Assembly: GCF_036373705.1 (NCBI RefSeq)
Contig: NC_089863.1
Coordinates: 6,609,357-6,673,356 of the forward strand
Reading direction: 5' to 3'
Origin: Amia ocellicauda
Lineage: Eukaryota > Chordata > Actinopteri > Amiiformes > Amiidae
Length of the DNA: 64,000 nucleotides
In this document: one piece after another, positions 36,810-48,164 of the stretch
Layout: each line of letters opens with the position of its first letter
How positions within the stretch are numbered: the first letter of the stretch is position 1
Notes under the pieces: model-generated
The model's input: the letters and a program-made list of their open reading frames with translations, nothing else
Told to the model about the DNA's origin: nothing
The model's database searches: none
Translations under genes and position numbers: made by a program

Positions 36810-38131
36810 GTTAATACAGACACACTGAACACTATACATACCACAGAGGGAGAGATGGGGGAGAGAGACATGAAGACACTCACTTCGTCTCAAACTCTAT
36901 CAGGTTGGTGTCCACTGGCGCGTCTGTTTCTGGGACAGCTGAGGGGAAGAAGACCGAGGGTTAATAAGCAACACATCAACCCGTCAGCAAACCTACCAAA
37001 TCAGCTATACGGTGCATTGGGCATTGTGAGGTCACAGTAAGGTCAGTGTGAGGTCACACTGTGAGGCGACCGTAAGGTCAGTGTGAGGTCACAGTAAGGT
37101 CACAGTGTGGGGGGACAGTGTGAGGTCAGCAGGGGACTTGCTCTTACCTGACTGTGGCCGGGAGGTGGGCTGATCTGACGGCTTGGGGTGCATTAGGACG
37201 AAGGGCAACTCCACAGACACATCACTGAGGGGACAGACAGAGAGGAGGACATGTCAAACAGCAGCAGAGCCTGGACAAACGACACGCTCACACCTTGCCA
37301 GCCCATCTCGGCACCGACACAGAGAGCCCAGGGTGTGAGGACAGGGGGTAGCATATTCTCCCTGACAGGTATTAACGTCAAAGATAGTCCTTAATTATAT
37401 GGTTTCATGGTTTTCGTCGATGACTATATCCTGCAGGGGGGGACGGGGGGGGGGGTCTCTGGCGCTGGAGGCTCATGACGCTTGGGATTGGGGGTCTTTG
37501 TTTCGCTCTGGGAGGGGGTGGCTATTGTTGATACTAGGCTCATTGGATCTAGGGGGGAGGGGGGTCTCATCTACATGAACAGAGGACGTTAACTTGACTT
37601 CACCTCACCAACATCCCACTGAGAAACTGAGAGAGAGAGAGAGAGAGAGAGAAAAAGAGACACCAAAAGGGGAGAGAGAGAGGCAGAGCAAGCCAGAGGA
37701 GCAGAATAAGATAGAGAGACAGACAGGGCAACAGAGACCAGGAGAGAGAGAGAGATGGATAAAACAGGGAGGCAAAAAAAGTAAAAAGACAAATCATAAA
37801 ATTACACAACAAAAAGAAGGACGCAGGCAGCAGGGTGGGGGGACCACAATACACAAAATACATCTCAATATTTCTTGTGTAAGTCTTTCCTTTAATCATT
37901 ACATTTGCAAAACTAACAAATGCCACATGCCAGGCTGTCATGATTTTTGTTTTACCTGACATTATACTAGAGTATATTAAATAATGTGCACAATAACAAA
38001 TACTGGCTGTAAACCTACATTTTGATGAAAAATGCACTCAAGCCTGCAGAATAGACTTCATGAAGTCCACAGAACGCAACACATTACAGCGCATGTGTGT
38101 GATTACTATTACTTGTGTTGTTGTTATCTAT

Positions 38132-38164
<33 letters not shown>

Positions 38165-41100
38165 CTTGTCATAAGAGACAGTATGTGGGGGGTGGGGTGT
38201 TGGAGGGTTTGGGGTTCTTGCAATGGTTGTGGTTTGATGGATAGGAGTACACTGTTTATTGTTTATGGATTTGTGAAATAAAGTTAATTTAAAAACCTAT
38301 AGATAGAAAGATCAATAGATAACACATGCAATAGAGATCACGCAACATATATATAACGTGATATATATAAAATATCGCATAACAACACAAGTAATAGTAA
38401 CCACAAATTATATCCATCTAAATTAGCGGGGGGGTGGGGGTGTGCGATCACGTATTGTCGGGGGTGTTTGCAGATCGGGTTTGTCCAGGGTGAACGAGAG
38501 TGGGGCGGAACTAGTTTCTTTTAGTTATTATTTTGTTTCCCTCACGCATATGTTTGTCCAGGCGGGCCAATTGTGAAACCCTGTATATATATATCAATCC
38601 ATATTCGCTTCTGTTTGTGTGTAATTCAAACATATCATTAAAACTGGCTAACTATTATTTTGTTCATTCGCTTCCATTGCTTTAAAAAAAATCTTAATAT
38701 AGCGAGTGTAACATGTAAGACCGTAATTCCACGAACCCGTCTATAATTGCTTCATTTTTTTTTTAATTCCAAAGAAGTTGCCACAGTCCAAGCCGAGGAG
38801 AAGGATTCCGACTCACACTCAACTTGAATACAAAAGACGGATATTTTCCTTTGATTAATTATTTTATCTAACCATTTCCTATCAAAACACCAAACGCAAT
38901 TAGAGAACACTGTGTTAATAATACAATTGTAAGAGGGCCTGGCCTGGCTCACTTCCTCTCTTACACCCCATTTGCTGACTGCAGTACACCGTAAGGTAGC
39001 AAGGGGGCGAAAGCATACCAATTGCATAAAAACAACATTCCCATTTAAATCACAGCACAATTAATAACTATTATGGATTTACTTTAATACATAAAAATGG
39101 CTCTAGCACCGTCTGTTTGTAAAATAAACATGCAACTTGATAAGCAGTTGCATCTCCTGATTAAGGACCTCAAAACGACACATTTACTAACATCAATACA
39201 AATTATTTGATAGTAACATGCCACGGAAACACATTTGCTCCCTCATCTTCATGCCTTCTCCCGCCTTACTTTAATAAACGTAGATGACGATTGGCCAAAT
39301 TAAAATTGACCAATAAGGGTCTTCTGCAAGTGATTGGCCACAAAGATTGACAAGCATTTCCTGCAAAGTGATTGGCTGCATAAAAAAATAGTTGCTCCTC
39401 CCACAGTCCATGGTTTCCGGGTCTGCAGCTATACATACTTGCATACAAATGACAAAAACTTGAGTCTTGGGATACAGGGATTTTGTAATATAATATAAGT
39501 ATTGAGTATATCGCAAAAACTCGATATATGGCCCAGCAATAGAGTGAGTGAGGAACCAGGGAGACTGGGAGGAGGAAGCACATAGGCACAGCACACAACG
39601 AACCCTTACCCGCCACGCGATACCACCAGCTTGACTTTGACCCGGTAGGACACCAAGATGCCCAGCACTTCCTTGTTGGCCACTTCTTTCACTCTGAAAC
39701 ACAAAGGGATGGTGTGTCAGCGGGTTAATCGATGTACCCCTCCTAATCGGTGCGTTCATCAGTATGTAACTGCCACTCACGTGGTGCTGGAGGCCAGGTT
39801 GGTGTCAACCAGTGCGTCAGTGTCATTGCGTCAGTGCGTCTGTTTCAGTGCGTCAGTGACGTGGTGCTGGAGTCCAGGTTAGTGCTAATCGGTGCGTCAG
39901 CGTGTCAGTGTATCAGTGCGTCAGTGTATCAGTGTCACTCACATGGTGCTGGAGGCCAGGTTGGTGTCTTCGTGCTTCAGCTTGCCGTCCAGCGCCAGGC
40001 CACGCTTCTCCCTGTTGTTACTGAGCATGGGGGTCAGGGTGTACACCTTGCAGAACGTGGAGCTGGGGGACACCTGGTCACTGTGAGGAGGGGGAGAGAG
40101 AGAGAGAAACAGCACTACTGTGTTACTCAGTCCATTCAGCAGGGAGACAGAGAGCGCGAGAGAGAGAGAGAGAGAGAGGATTGCGGACAGAGAGAAACAG
40201 AGAGAAATAGGGTGGGGGATGGGGACAGGGACACAGTATTAAGGGACAGAATACAGGAGTTCCTGTATCAATCAATCAATCAAATTTAATTGCTCGTAAT
40301 TGAAGAACTGCCAGAGGGAGGTCAGCAGCAATGGACGCACTGCAGACGTCATGCCCAGATGGGGTAGTGTTTGTGTTTCGGGAGGGGTGGGGTCCCAGCG
40401 TTCAGGGGACAAGGCGAACGGTATTTTGGGGGGTGTCCGTCGGTTGTGGGGGGAGGGGAAGGGGATGGGGGGGGGGCGTCCCTGTACTCACCGGCTGAAC
40501 AGCGAGCTCACAGACTTGCTGTAGGTGTCGCTGGAGTACAGCACCACGTCTGTCACCTGCAGCACTGAGAGAGAACACGCACTGTGACATCATGGCGGGG
40601 GCAGGGCCAGGACCGGGGCAGAGTGCCATTAGGGGAAGGGCAGGGGTCAGAGGCTTTATGAGAGGGCTGATTGGCTGGGCGGGGCTCAATGGGTGGGGCA
40701 TAGACAGGAAGTGGGCTGAGCGGAGGACTGTAATGTCCTTGTGGGGCAACAGGAAGGAAGGGGCGGAGGGGAGCGTGGTGGAAATCGGGCCGTGTGATTG
40801 GCCGGCAGTGAAATGGACTGTGGGAAATGTAGTTTGTTTTCAGTTGGTTGGTGGATTTGATCCGATTGCTTTCCCTCACTTATTATGGTCTGTACAGGAT
40901 GCTGTCTCAAATTGCTTGGAGACGTGATTGACAATAGAGGAGATAGGGAGGGACTGAAGAGAGTATGGGGGAGAGAGAGAGAGAGAAAGAGAGAAAGATG
41001 GAGGGATGGAAGGAGAGAGAGGAGAGATGGGTACTCACTCTGCCTCGACCTGCGCCACAGGACACTTGTACTGGGCAGTGCTAAAGAGACAGATATCAGC

Positions 41101-44100
41101 ATACTGCCGCACTGTGAGGAGAGAGAAGGGCAGGGGTTACACAAAGCACAACACACACTCACACACACACATACTATGGCTCTGAGGATGCCGCGTTGTA
41201 GGCGGCCACAGTCCTGACTGCCAGGAATGGGATCCAGGGAGCTCCCAGCAGTCTGTGAACATGCACTGGCCAGCAGACAGGACGTGCGTGTCTGTCTGTT
41301 GGTCAGTGTGCGTCTCTCTCTCTCTCTCTCTCTCGGTGTCTGTATGCCATAGTTGGGAGACAGAGGAAAAAGGAGGGAGGGAGCGAGGGAAGGGGATCTG
41401 AATCCCAGCCACTGATTCTGGAGTACCTCCCTCTCTCTAACTCACCAGAGATCTTTATTTTCTTGACAGTCTTGGTGGAGTTGTTGGTGACGTGGACGTT
41501 GACGCTGATTGGCTCTCCGTGGTAATACAGCTGGAGGGAGAGAGAATAAAACAAAAATGGTGAGAATCAGATAGCAGAAGACCGTTTTTTGACAGGGACG
41601 TATGTGTGTGTGTGCGTGCACGTGTGTGTGGGTGCACAAGTACCTCCTTGTCCAGAGATGCCTCCAGGTGCAGGGACCGGTCCGACATCAGGAAGCTGCG
41701 CGTCGTCTCCACCATGGGCTGTGGCCCGGGTTTCTCTGGTGCGTACTGGACCTTCCTGATCACCAGCCTCACGGAGTTCCTGCAGCACAGAGATGCCGTC
41801 ACACACACACACACACTCTCGGAGACTATGGTACACGTACACGTACACGTTGGTGCCACTATCATTATAAGGACTCTCCATAGACATAATGACTTTTATA
41901 TTGTACAAACTATAGATTCTATCCCCTAACCCTAACCCCCATAAAAAACTTTCTGCATTTTTACATTTTCAAAAAAACATCATTTAGTATGTTTTTTAAG
42001 CATTTTGAATTATGGGGACATTGGCAATGTCCTCATAAACCACCATTTTTGCATAATAACAGTTTGTAACCTAAAAAACCTCGTAAACCACATAAACCAA
42101 CCCACACACACACACACAAACACACAGTCACCTGCTGACCCTGAACTACAGACACATGCAGAGACTAATACACTGTCGCTGATATTGGCACACAAAAGGT
42201 TAGAGAGACAGAGAGACTGACCTTTTGTGAATCTTCTCTTCAACCGATTTGGCACAGAATGCTCTGATCTCGAAATCCACCCCACACGCCTGCGGACAGA
42301 CGGACGGACGGACGGACAGACATTTTAATGGGGAAGTTGACGGCTTGATTTACCCGTGCATCTATAGGCGTCTTATGTACAGCGCCCTGTGTGTGAGAGG
42401 TCTGGCTGTGTGCGACTCTGCAAGTAACCATCAGTGCTCTTCATTTCATCTCTCCTTACACTCTCTCCAGAACCCTCCGCTCCTCCTGCGCCAGAAGACT
42501 GACTTTGCCTCCTCTCCACTTCAGTTCCTGACCACCTTCAGGCGATTACTCAACACACGCCTGTTCAGACTGTACCTGTGATACAGCGGCCTGATCCCCT
42601 GTGTGTGTGTGTGTGTGTGTGAGAGTGAGGCTCTGTCCCTGTTTTGAGCATGTGTGAACATGCGTGTGCGACTGTGCTTGGCTGTTACGCCAGTACCTTG
42701 CCAGTGTCCTCGGGGCCGGGCTGCAGGGTGACGGAGCAGGGCAGGTTCTGAGGGATCTGCGGAGAGAAATACACACACATATCAGAGCTGATGTCACTGG
42801 ACTGCTGTGTATTCTCTCACAGTGAGGGGGCGGGGGGGCGTGCTGGTCCAGAGTGATAGTACCAGTGTAGAACATTTTACCAGGTGTTACAGTGTCAGTG
42901 TGTCACAGTATTGCAGTACCAGTGTGTCAGTATTACAGTATCAGTGTGTCATAGTGTTAGAGTATCAGTGTGTCACACGTGTGCTCTCACAGTGAAGTAG
43001 AAGGGGTGGGTGTGCTGGCCCAGTATTAGTATCAGTGTGTCTGTGTGTCGCGTGTGTGCTCTCACAGTGAAGTAGAAGAGGTGGTCGTGCAGACCCTGTA
43101 TTACAATGTCAGTGTGTCAGCGTCACAGTATCAGTGTGTCACGCATGTGCTCTCACAGTGAAGTTGAAGAGGTGGGCGTGCTGGCCCAGTTTTACAGTGT
43201 CCGCGTGTCACGCGTGTGCTCTTACAGTGAAGTAGAAGGGGTGGGCGTGCTGCCCCAGCTTCTTTAGGAGCCGCTCCTGCAGGCGGCTGAGGGGCCGGCG
43301 CTCCTCCGGCAGAGCGGGGAAGGCCTGGAAGGTGGAGATGTACAGGTCCTTCCTGAAGGACAGGCCCAGCACATCCAGGTCCTCCCGGCCATAGCGGAAC
43401 GCACACGTCAGGGTCACAAACACTGGGGTGGGGAGAGAGAGGGAGAGACTGGTTATGGGACTATGGGAATGAAAGGAAGGAGAGGCAGAGTTAAAGAAAG
43501 AGAAATAGGATAGGAAAGGGGGACACTGGGAGATGGAGGAAGAGAGAGGGGAGCAAGGGAGAGGGTATGACGGAGTGAAAGAAAGGTGTTTTAAGAGAGA
43601 GGGGTGAGAGATGAAGGAGGGATGGGGGGATGTGAGGAACACAGAAAGAAGGGAGCAAAGGTGAGCTAAGGTCTTTTTACCTTTCCGGTCTTTCAGGTAC
43701 TCTGGGTCAATCAGGAGCACTCCGTCTGCAGGGGGAGAGAGAGAGAGCAGTTTTAGTTTCTGTGCGTTGTTTAACACCGTGGACTGAATGCAACTGAACA
43801 GACCGAGAGAAAGAGAGACACGCGACAATCAACACCATCACGCTTGGTTCCGTGCTCGTCGTGCGGTTACCGGTCACAGAGGGAGTGTGCGAGAGAGTGT
43901 CAGTGTGTGTGAGAGTAGGTGTTACAGTCTCTCTCGTATTAAAAACAGCACAGATCCCAGCGAGCCCAGTCTCCCTCGGGGGGGGGACCGAAACCATAGC
44001 AGCAGCCACTCCCGCGTCCCCTCCACCACAGAGGACCTGGGGCCAGATCCAAGAGGCTCGAAAACAACAACAACAACTGTGTAGGCAACCCACAGGAGTA

Positions 44101-45174
44101 GCATTCCCCCTGAACAGGAGGTGGTGGGGGACGGGAGCAGAGCGCAGTTCGATCTCTGACTCCTCTCCTTTTAAACCTCTCAGTCAGTGCGTCCGTGTAT
44201 CATTCCACCACTCAGTGTTTCAGTGCATCCGTGTATCAGTCCGTCACTCAGTGTGTCAGTGCGTCCCTGTATCAGTCTGTCACCCAGTGTGTCCGTGTAT
44301 CAGTCCGTCACCCCTGACCCTCATCGGCACGGACACTCACCTACTGGGTCCACATGGTCCAGATGGTCAACAAAGTCTCTCTTCCCCAGATACACTGTGA
44401 GCTGCACAACGAGAGAGAGAAGAGGGAGAGGTTATCAGTTATCAGGCAAGAAGTCTGTCAAAGAAACAACCCCTGATACAGCTTTCTCTCCCTCTCCCTC
44501 CCTCTCTCCCTCTCAGACTGACCCCGAGGCGCTCCACTCCCTTCTTGAAGACTCTTTTCCCTGGAGGGGGGGGCAGTTCACAGAACACATCTTCCACACT
44601 AACTGCCCCCTCCATCACCGACACACAGAGAGAGGGAGAGAGATTTGACAAAGAGAGGGGGAGACTAGCGAGAGAGGACAAGAGAGAGAGAGAGAGAAAG
44701 AGGATGGACTGAAGAAAAAGCAAAGGTAGTGGCAGGAGGTAAAGAGAGGGTTGGGGATAGAGAGAGAAAACAAGAACAAACGGAACGAGGGAGAAAAAAG
44801 AAGCGGGGAGGACGAGAGAAATGGTATGGCGTTTGGGGAGACTAAATCAGGCAAGGAACAGAGAGATGCTGAGAGAAAGAGGACAAGAGGACAAGGAGGA
44901 AGATACTGACATAAGGGTGAGAGCAAGAGAGAGAAACGGAGGGAGAGAAGAGTGGCTGTGGCAGGCTGCTGTATCCAGTCGCAGGAGAAAGGGAAGGAGG
45001 AAGGAAGGGAAGGAGCGAGACAGGGCCCTGGAGGAGGTGTAGTCAGTCCATGGGGACACAGGGGTGTCTGCGTTAACCGTTTCGGCACAGTCAGAGAGCG
45101 ACACAATTAATGAAAAGACAAAAGAAAGTAAAAATTCTTCTACCTTGCAGTTGGGGCTGGACTTCTTGAACACT
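36661..45174 (-). CDS. ARRB2: Beta-arrestin 2, exons 2 to the last
   Basis: Minus-strand exons: 45,174-45,144; 44,401-44,341; 43,725-43,681; 43,422-43,226; 42,756-42,697; 42,289-42,222; 41,779-41,644; 41,530-41,446; then 41,111-41,039 or 40,564-40,492; 40,080-39,943; 39,693-39,610; 37,224-37,148; 36,938-36,884; 36,760-36,661. With the missing 23-nt first coding exon the product is 410 residues (human 409). It desensitises and internalises phosphorylated GPCRs and scaffolds signalling. Visible landmarks are [10 protein letters not shown], the finger loop [11 protein letters not shown], polar-core Arg in VRLVIRKVQ, Asp residues in [18 protein letters not shown], clathrin box LIEFE and AP2 motif [14 protein letters not shown]. 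The tail [11 protein letters not shown] and the LRLKGMKDD block favour ARRB2 over ARRB1. The optional LLGDLASS insert of ARRB1 is absent. Confidence 0.95.
36762..36807. repeat. (GA)n microsatellite at the last ARRB2 acceptor
   Basis: About 23 GA units. On the minus strand this (TC)n is the polypyrimidine tract of the final ARRB2 exon. Confidence 0.9.
37029..37128 (+). promoter_or_regulatory. Array of AGGTCA half-sites with 5-bp spacing
   Basis: Seven exact AGGTCA hexamers plus one AGGCGA lie at 37,029, 37,040, 37,051, 37,064 (AGGCGA), 37,075, 37,086, 37,097 and 37,123. Five adjacent pairs are separated by exactly 5 bp (CAGTA, GTGTG or CCGTA), the DR5 layout bound by retinoic-acid receptor/RXR dimers. 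It lies in an ARRB2 intron. It may be a chance minisatellite. Confidence 0.5.
37225..39609 (-). other. ARRB2 intron with simple repeats
   Basis: A 2.4-kb intron with (GA)n at 37,630-37,651, (TA)n at 38,142-38,163 and AT-rich DNA. No further exon was recognised. The ARRB1-type LLGDLASS alternative exon would be expected here if present; I did not see it. Confidence 0.5.
39771..39890 (-). repeat. Duplicated exon end plus splice donor (ARRB2)
   Basis: The last ~25 bases of the 40,080-39,943 exon with its donor (AACCTGGCCTCCAGCACCAT|GTGAGTG) recur downstream in the intron. A near-perfect copy lies at about 39,774-39,805 (ending AGCACCAC|GTGAGTGG) and a poorer one at about 39,853-39,876. They are embedded in CAGTGCGTCAGTG repeats. 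Confidence 0.75.
40492..40564 (-). CDS. ARRB2: ARRB2 alternative exon B (visual-arrestin-like form)
   Basis: A second 73-nt exon 474 nt downstream, also phase 1 in and phase 2 out, between acceptor TCTCTCAG and donor GTGAGT. It encodes [20 protein letters not shown] then SLFS. It aligns without gaps to exon A (about 7 of 25 residues identical) but looks more like rod/cone arrestin (Q(V/I)T(D/N)VVLYS.D.Y.K.V). It joins cleanly to [12 protein letters not shown]. Including both exons adds 146 nt and breaks the frame, so I infer mutually exclusive use. Confidence 0.8.
41039..41111 (-). CDS. ARRB2: ARRB2 alternative exon A (canonical beta-arrestin form)
   Basis: A 73-nt exon, phase 1 in and phase 2 out, between acceptor CTCACAG and donor GTGAGT. 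It encodes [20 protein letters not shown] then QVEA, equivalent to human residues 236-260. It contains Arg237 and Lys251, which with Lys233 form the known phosphoinositide/IP6-binding patch of beta-arrestin 2. Confidence 0.93.
42811..43259 (-). repeat. Minisatellite built from an ARRB2 exon end and its donor
   Basis: The end of the 43,422-43,226 exon (CTGGGGCAGCACGCCCACCC CTTCTACTTCACT|GTAAGAGC on the minus strand) is repeated in the following intron at about 43,190-43,146, 43,098-43,053, 43,023-42,981 and, decayed, 42,850-42,811. The copies still read LGQH(A/T)H(P/L)F(Y/N)FT and carry GTGAGAGC donors. Between them are CAGTGTGTCA repeats. Confidence 0.8.
42875..42977. repeat. ~30-bp minisatellite, CAGTGTGTCA(C/T)AGT(A/G)TT type
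   Basis: Three to four imperfect units in the ARRB2 intron next to the exon-end copies. Confidence 0.6.
44178..44315. repeat. ~36-bp minisatellite in an ARRB2 intron
   Basis: Four imperfect units of the type CAGTGCGTCCGTGTATCAGT followed by CCGTCACT. Confidence 0.65.
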
Positions 45175-45408
45175 CTGTGTGAGAGAGAAAGAAAAAGAGT
45201 ATGAGGGGCTGACAATCCACAGAGACACCTATATATCATGCCCGTACGCATTGCTCATTGTTTGAATGGAGTAGCTGTGTCTCAGGGTGGCCCCCCAGTG
45301 GCCGGAGTGTATATTGCACAGGCCAAGTTCAGCACACTTGATTGCCGGTGGGGGGGGTGGGGGGTTGGGGAGTAAAAAAGCAGAAACAAAGGGGGTTTGT
45401 GTAATATT

Positions 45409-45434
45409 AATCATCATCATCATCATCATCATCA
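45409..45434 (+). repeat. (ATC)n microsatellite
   Basis: About 8 units of CAT/ATC. Confidence 0.85.
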
Positions 45435-45576
45435 CAGGAAAACTGCCATCTCTATTTTTATATCCACTTTCTGACTCATCTACTGCTTGTCAATAGTATT
45501 CACAGCTCACTACATCATTCATATTATTATTGTATCAGCCGACAGAGAGATAGTGAGTGTGAATGTGTGTGAGTGT

Positions 45577-45580
<4 letters not shown>

Positions 45581-45634
<54 letters not shown>
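45581..45634 (+). repeat. (GT)n microsatellite
   Basis: About 27 uninterrupted GT units. Confidence 0.95.
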
Positions 45635-45636
<2 letters not shown>

Positions 45637-46451
45637 AGGGGATACACTCCCACACACCCTTGCTACACAACACACACTAAGCTCTGAGCACTCCACACTC
45701 ACTGCACATATGCACACCCTTGCTACAAACACACACTCCCTCAGACACACACACTGCACTTATACACAACCTGCTAAACACACACACTGCAAACACACAC
45801 ACACACACACACCTCTCAGCTGCTGCAGGAGAGGAAGCAGGGTTGCGCCGAGAGAGGTTTGGGTTTTTGGTTTTTTTGGTATTTTTCGGCAGCGCTAAAA
45901 ATAATGCTTCCCCTCCCTCTGTCCCTCCCTCCCTGAACACCGGCACACATTTAAACATACAGTGGAGTTTGTGCTGGCGTTTCGATAATAGAAAGCTTTA
46001 GAAATCAGCAGAGCTGGAATAAAACCGGACGGCCCGACTCCGTCCAGGCACTAAGACCCAGAAAAGGAGGAATGGCCTGGAGCCCGGCCCCATCCCGGCG
46101 ATTGTGCAGCAGAATCTCATGAACAGGGACAGTCTCTGTAAACCCCACAGATCCATGTCAATTTACAGGAATTATAACGAGGTTAAAAGCCTTAAGAGTC
46201 AGAATCAGGAAGTGCTTCGTGATGTCCCGACGCACGCAGGCCGCGCCCACAGCGGCTCACACTGACAGGGGGAAAATAAAAGCAAATTGTTTTGCTTCCT
46301 GTTCACATATTTTGGTTTGCGCTTGGTCCTCCACGCAGCAGATGCCCAAAATACGCCACGTTTCGGCCGCAAAGCCATAATCTGGACTTGCCCAGAGAAT
46401 CAGAAATGATCTACTGCCGAGAGCACCAGCATCAGCCGTAGACAGACACAG

Positions 46452-46740
46452 AGCAAGGCATTGCTGTGGTAGGTGTTAGAGGAGTGCTCCCTTTGGTGCT
46501 TGGTGTTGTGACATAACTGCAGTGAGATTTGGATTTTGGGGTGGATGTTTGGGAAAAGGGAGAGAAGAAGTGGGTGTTGAAGTCTGGTGTTGCGGTCATG
46601 CTCCCTTTTGTGCTTGGTGTTTGGAGATAGTCATTGTAACATGAAGGTGGAGTGGGACAGCTGGAACATTGCGCTGCACTGCAGTGATGGGTGTTGGGAG
46701 AGTGCTCTCTTTTCTGCTTGGTGGTGTTTTGCCACCATAG
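46452..46740 (+). repeat. ~105-115-bp degenerate tandem repeat, three units
   Basis: GGTGTTAGAGGAGTGCTCCC followed by TTTGGTGCTTGGTG (46,472) recurs as TGCGGTCATGCTCCCTTTTG then TGCTTGGTG (about 46,589) and as GGGTGTTGGGAGAGTGCTCT then CTTTTCTGCTTGGTG (about 46,687). Confidence 0.6.
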
Positions 46741-47734
46741 GAGAAGGGGCGGGGCCTGTCGATTCTTCATTTGTTCAGTGCCACAGTTCAACCACACACA
46801 CTCAAACTGTCTGATCTAAGGTGCTACATCCCCAGGTGTGCAGGTCTGCGGTTTGGGGGGGTGGTGGATGTGGTGACCCTGCACAGGAAAGATCGTCACG
46901 GCTGGGGTGAATCAAGCAGCCCGGAGGGGGAGATTACCCTGCCACATGGCGGGCAACACACCAAAACTAAATCTATATATTATGGAGGTTTAGGATTTAG
47001 GATGTCTGCTGCTGGATTCACCGGTCCCTCCACAAAACAGGACCACATCACGACATAAATTTTCTCCACATCTCGGTTTCTTTCTTCCTCTCCTTCTTCC
47101 TCTCTCTCTCTTTCTCTCCCTCTCCCACCCTCACTCTATTTGATCTTTGTTAATGTGAGGAGATATTTTCCTGTTTTTGTGGAACGCCTAGCCTCTTCTC
47201 TCTGTTTCTCTCTCGCTCTCATTTGCTTTGTGCTTTCTTTCATTCTCTCTCTCATTCTCTTTGTTCTTTCTTTCATTCTCTCTCGCTCTTTACCCACTTC
47301 CTTTTCTTTTTCCGTCCGGCAATGAAGGGATCAAACACAGAGAAAAACAAAAGCCAGGGCACCAGCACTGCTGGGCTGATGTAAATCACCACAGATGTGA
47401 GCAGCACAGGTGTGTGTGTGTGAGAGAGAGAGTGTGTGTGTGCAATTGTGTGTGGATGTGTGTGTGAGAACGAGAGAGAGAGAGAGACAGAGAGAGAGAG
47501 TGTCCCACACACCCAGGAGATGCACTCAGAAACTTCGTTATGACAAATAAGTCAATTACCATTATGACAAAACTTTGGGCTTAATAAATACACCCACTAG
47601 TCCCCTGATAACCCACAAGCACAGACTAGGCGTTTAAAGAAATTAAATACAATAACAATCTTACTAAATCTAAAATCCAGACATGCAGAATTATAATAGA
47701 ACACTGTCTCGGTTTTGTTCGGTCTTCAGACAGT

Positions 47735-47815
47735 ACGGCAAGCCCCTGCAGCCAAAAAGGGTCTGGCCTCATCTGGGCAACTCTCCGGTTGTAATCCAGT
47801 CCGACCCACTGAAAT
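47735..47815 (-). repeat. Dispersed repeat, copy 1
   Basis: CTGGCCTCATCTGGGCAACT then CCAGTCCGACCCACTGAAAT. It matches copy 2 at 62,345-62,420. On the minus strand both copies read FxWVxLD....VAQMRPD.F. Confidence 0.6.
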
Positions 47816-48164
47816 GTGTCAGTAGAAGCACGACAGTCCCACTGCGACAATACAGCCTGGCACAGTTCAGGACCACACTCGTCTCACTCTCCCTCTCCCT
47901 CGCCTTTTCCTTCCCTCACTCTTTCCCTCTCTCTCGCTCTTAGAGCTCGGCTGATGAAAGATTAAAAGCCAATTAGTCCATGGTTCTGGGCTCCCCAGCT
48001 CTAATGAATACGGCTGATTAATACTTCATGGCTTACATCCACCCCGAGGGCTGCCGCCAGAGTCACACACCGAATGAGACGCACACACAGACACACACCC
48101 TTCTACATACACAGAGGGACAAATGCACTTACACACACAGAATACTAGAGTCACTGACTGGACT

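Noticed and set aside
40402..40927. 100-codon-plus frames overlapping ARRB2 exon B on both strands
   Set aside because: Shadows of a GC-rich intron and of the exon. No domain, and the exon's own frame explains the conserved-looking part.
42440..42590. Plus frame with [20 protein letters not shown] then [16 protein letters not shown], resembling the end of a LINE ORF2
   Set aside because: It is only about 40 codons inside an ARRB2 intron, with no adjacent reverse-transcriptase sequence. It could be a LINE scrap but I cannot assign it.
45563..45898. Long frames rich in [18 protein letters not shown] or HTHTHT
   Set aside because: They are translations of (GT)n, (CT)n and (GA)n microsatellites. 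The same applies to frames at 9,161-9,655, 26,196-26,387, 49,376-49,654, 62,871-63,404 and 63,404-63,830.
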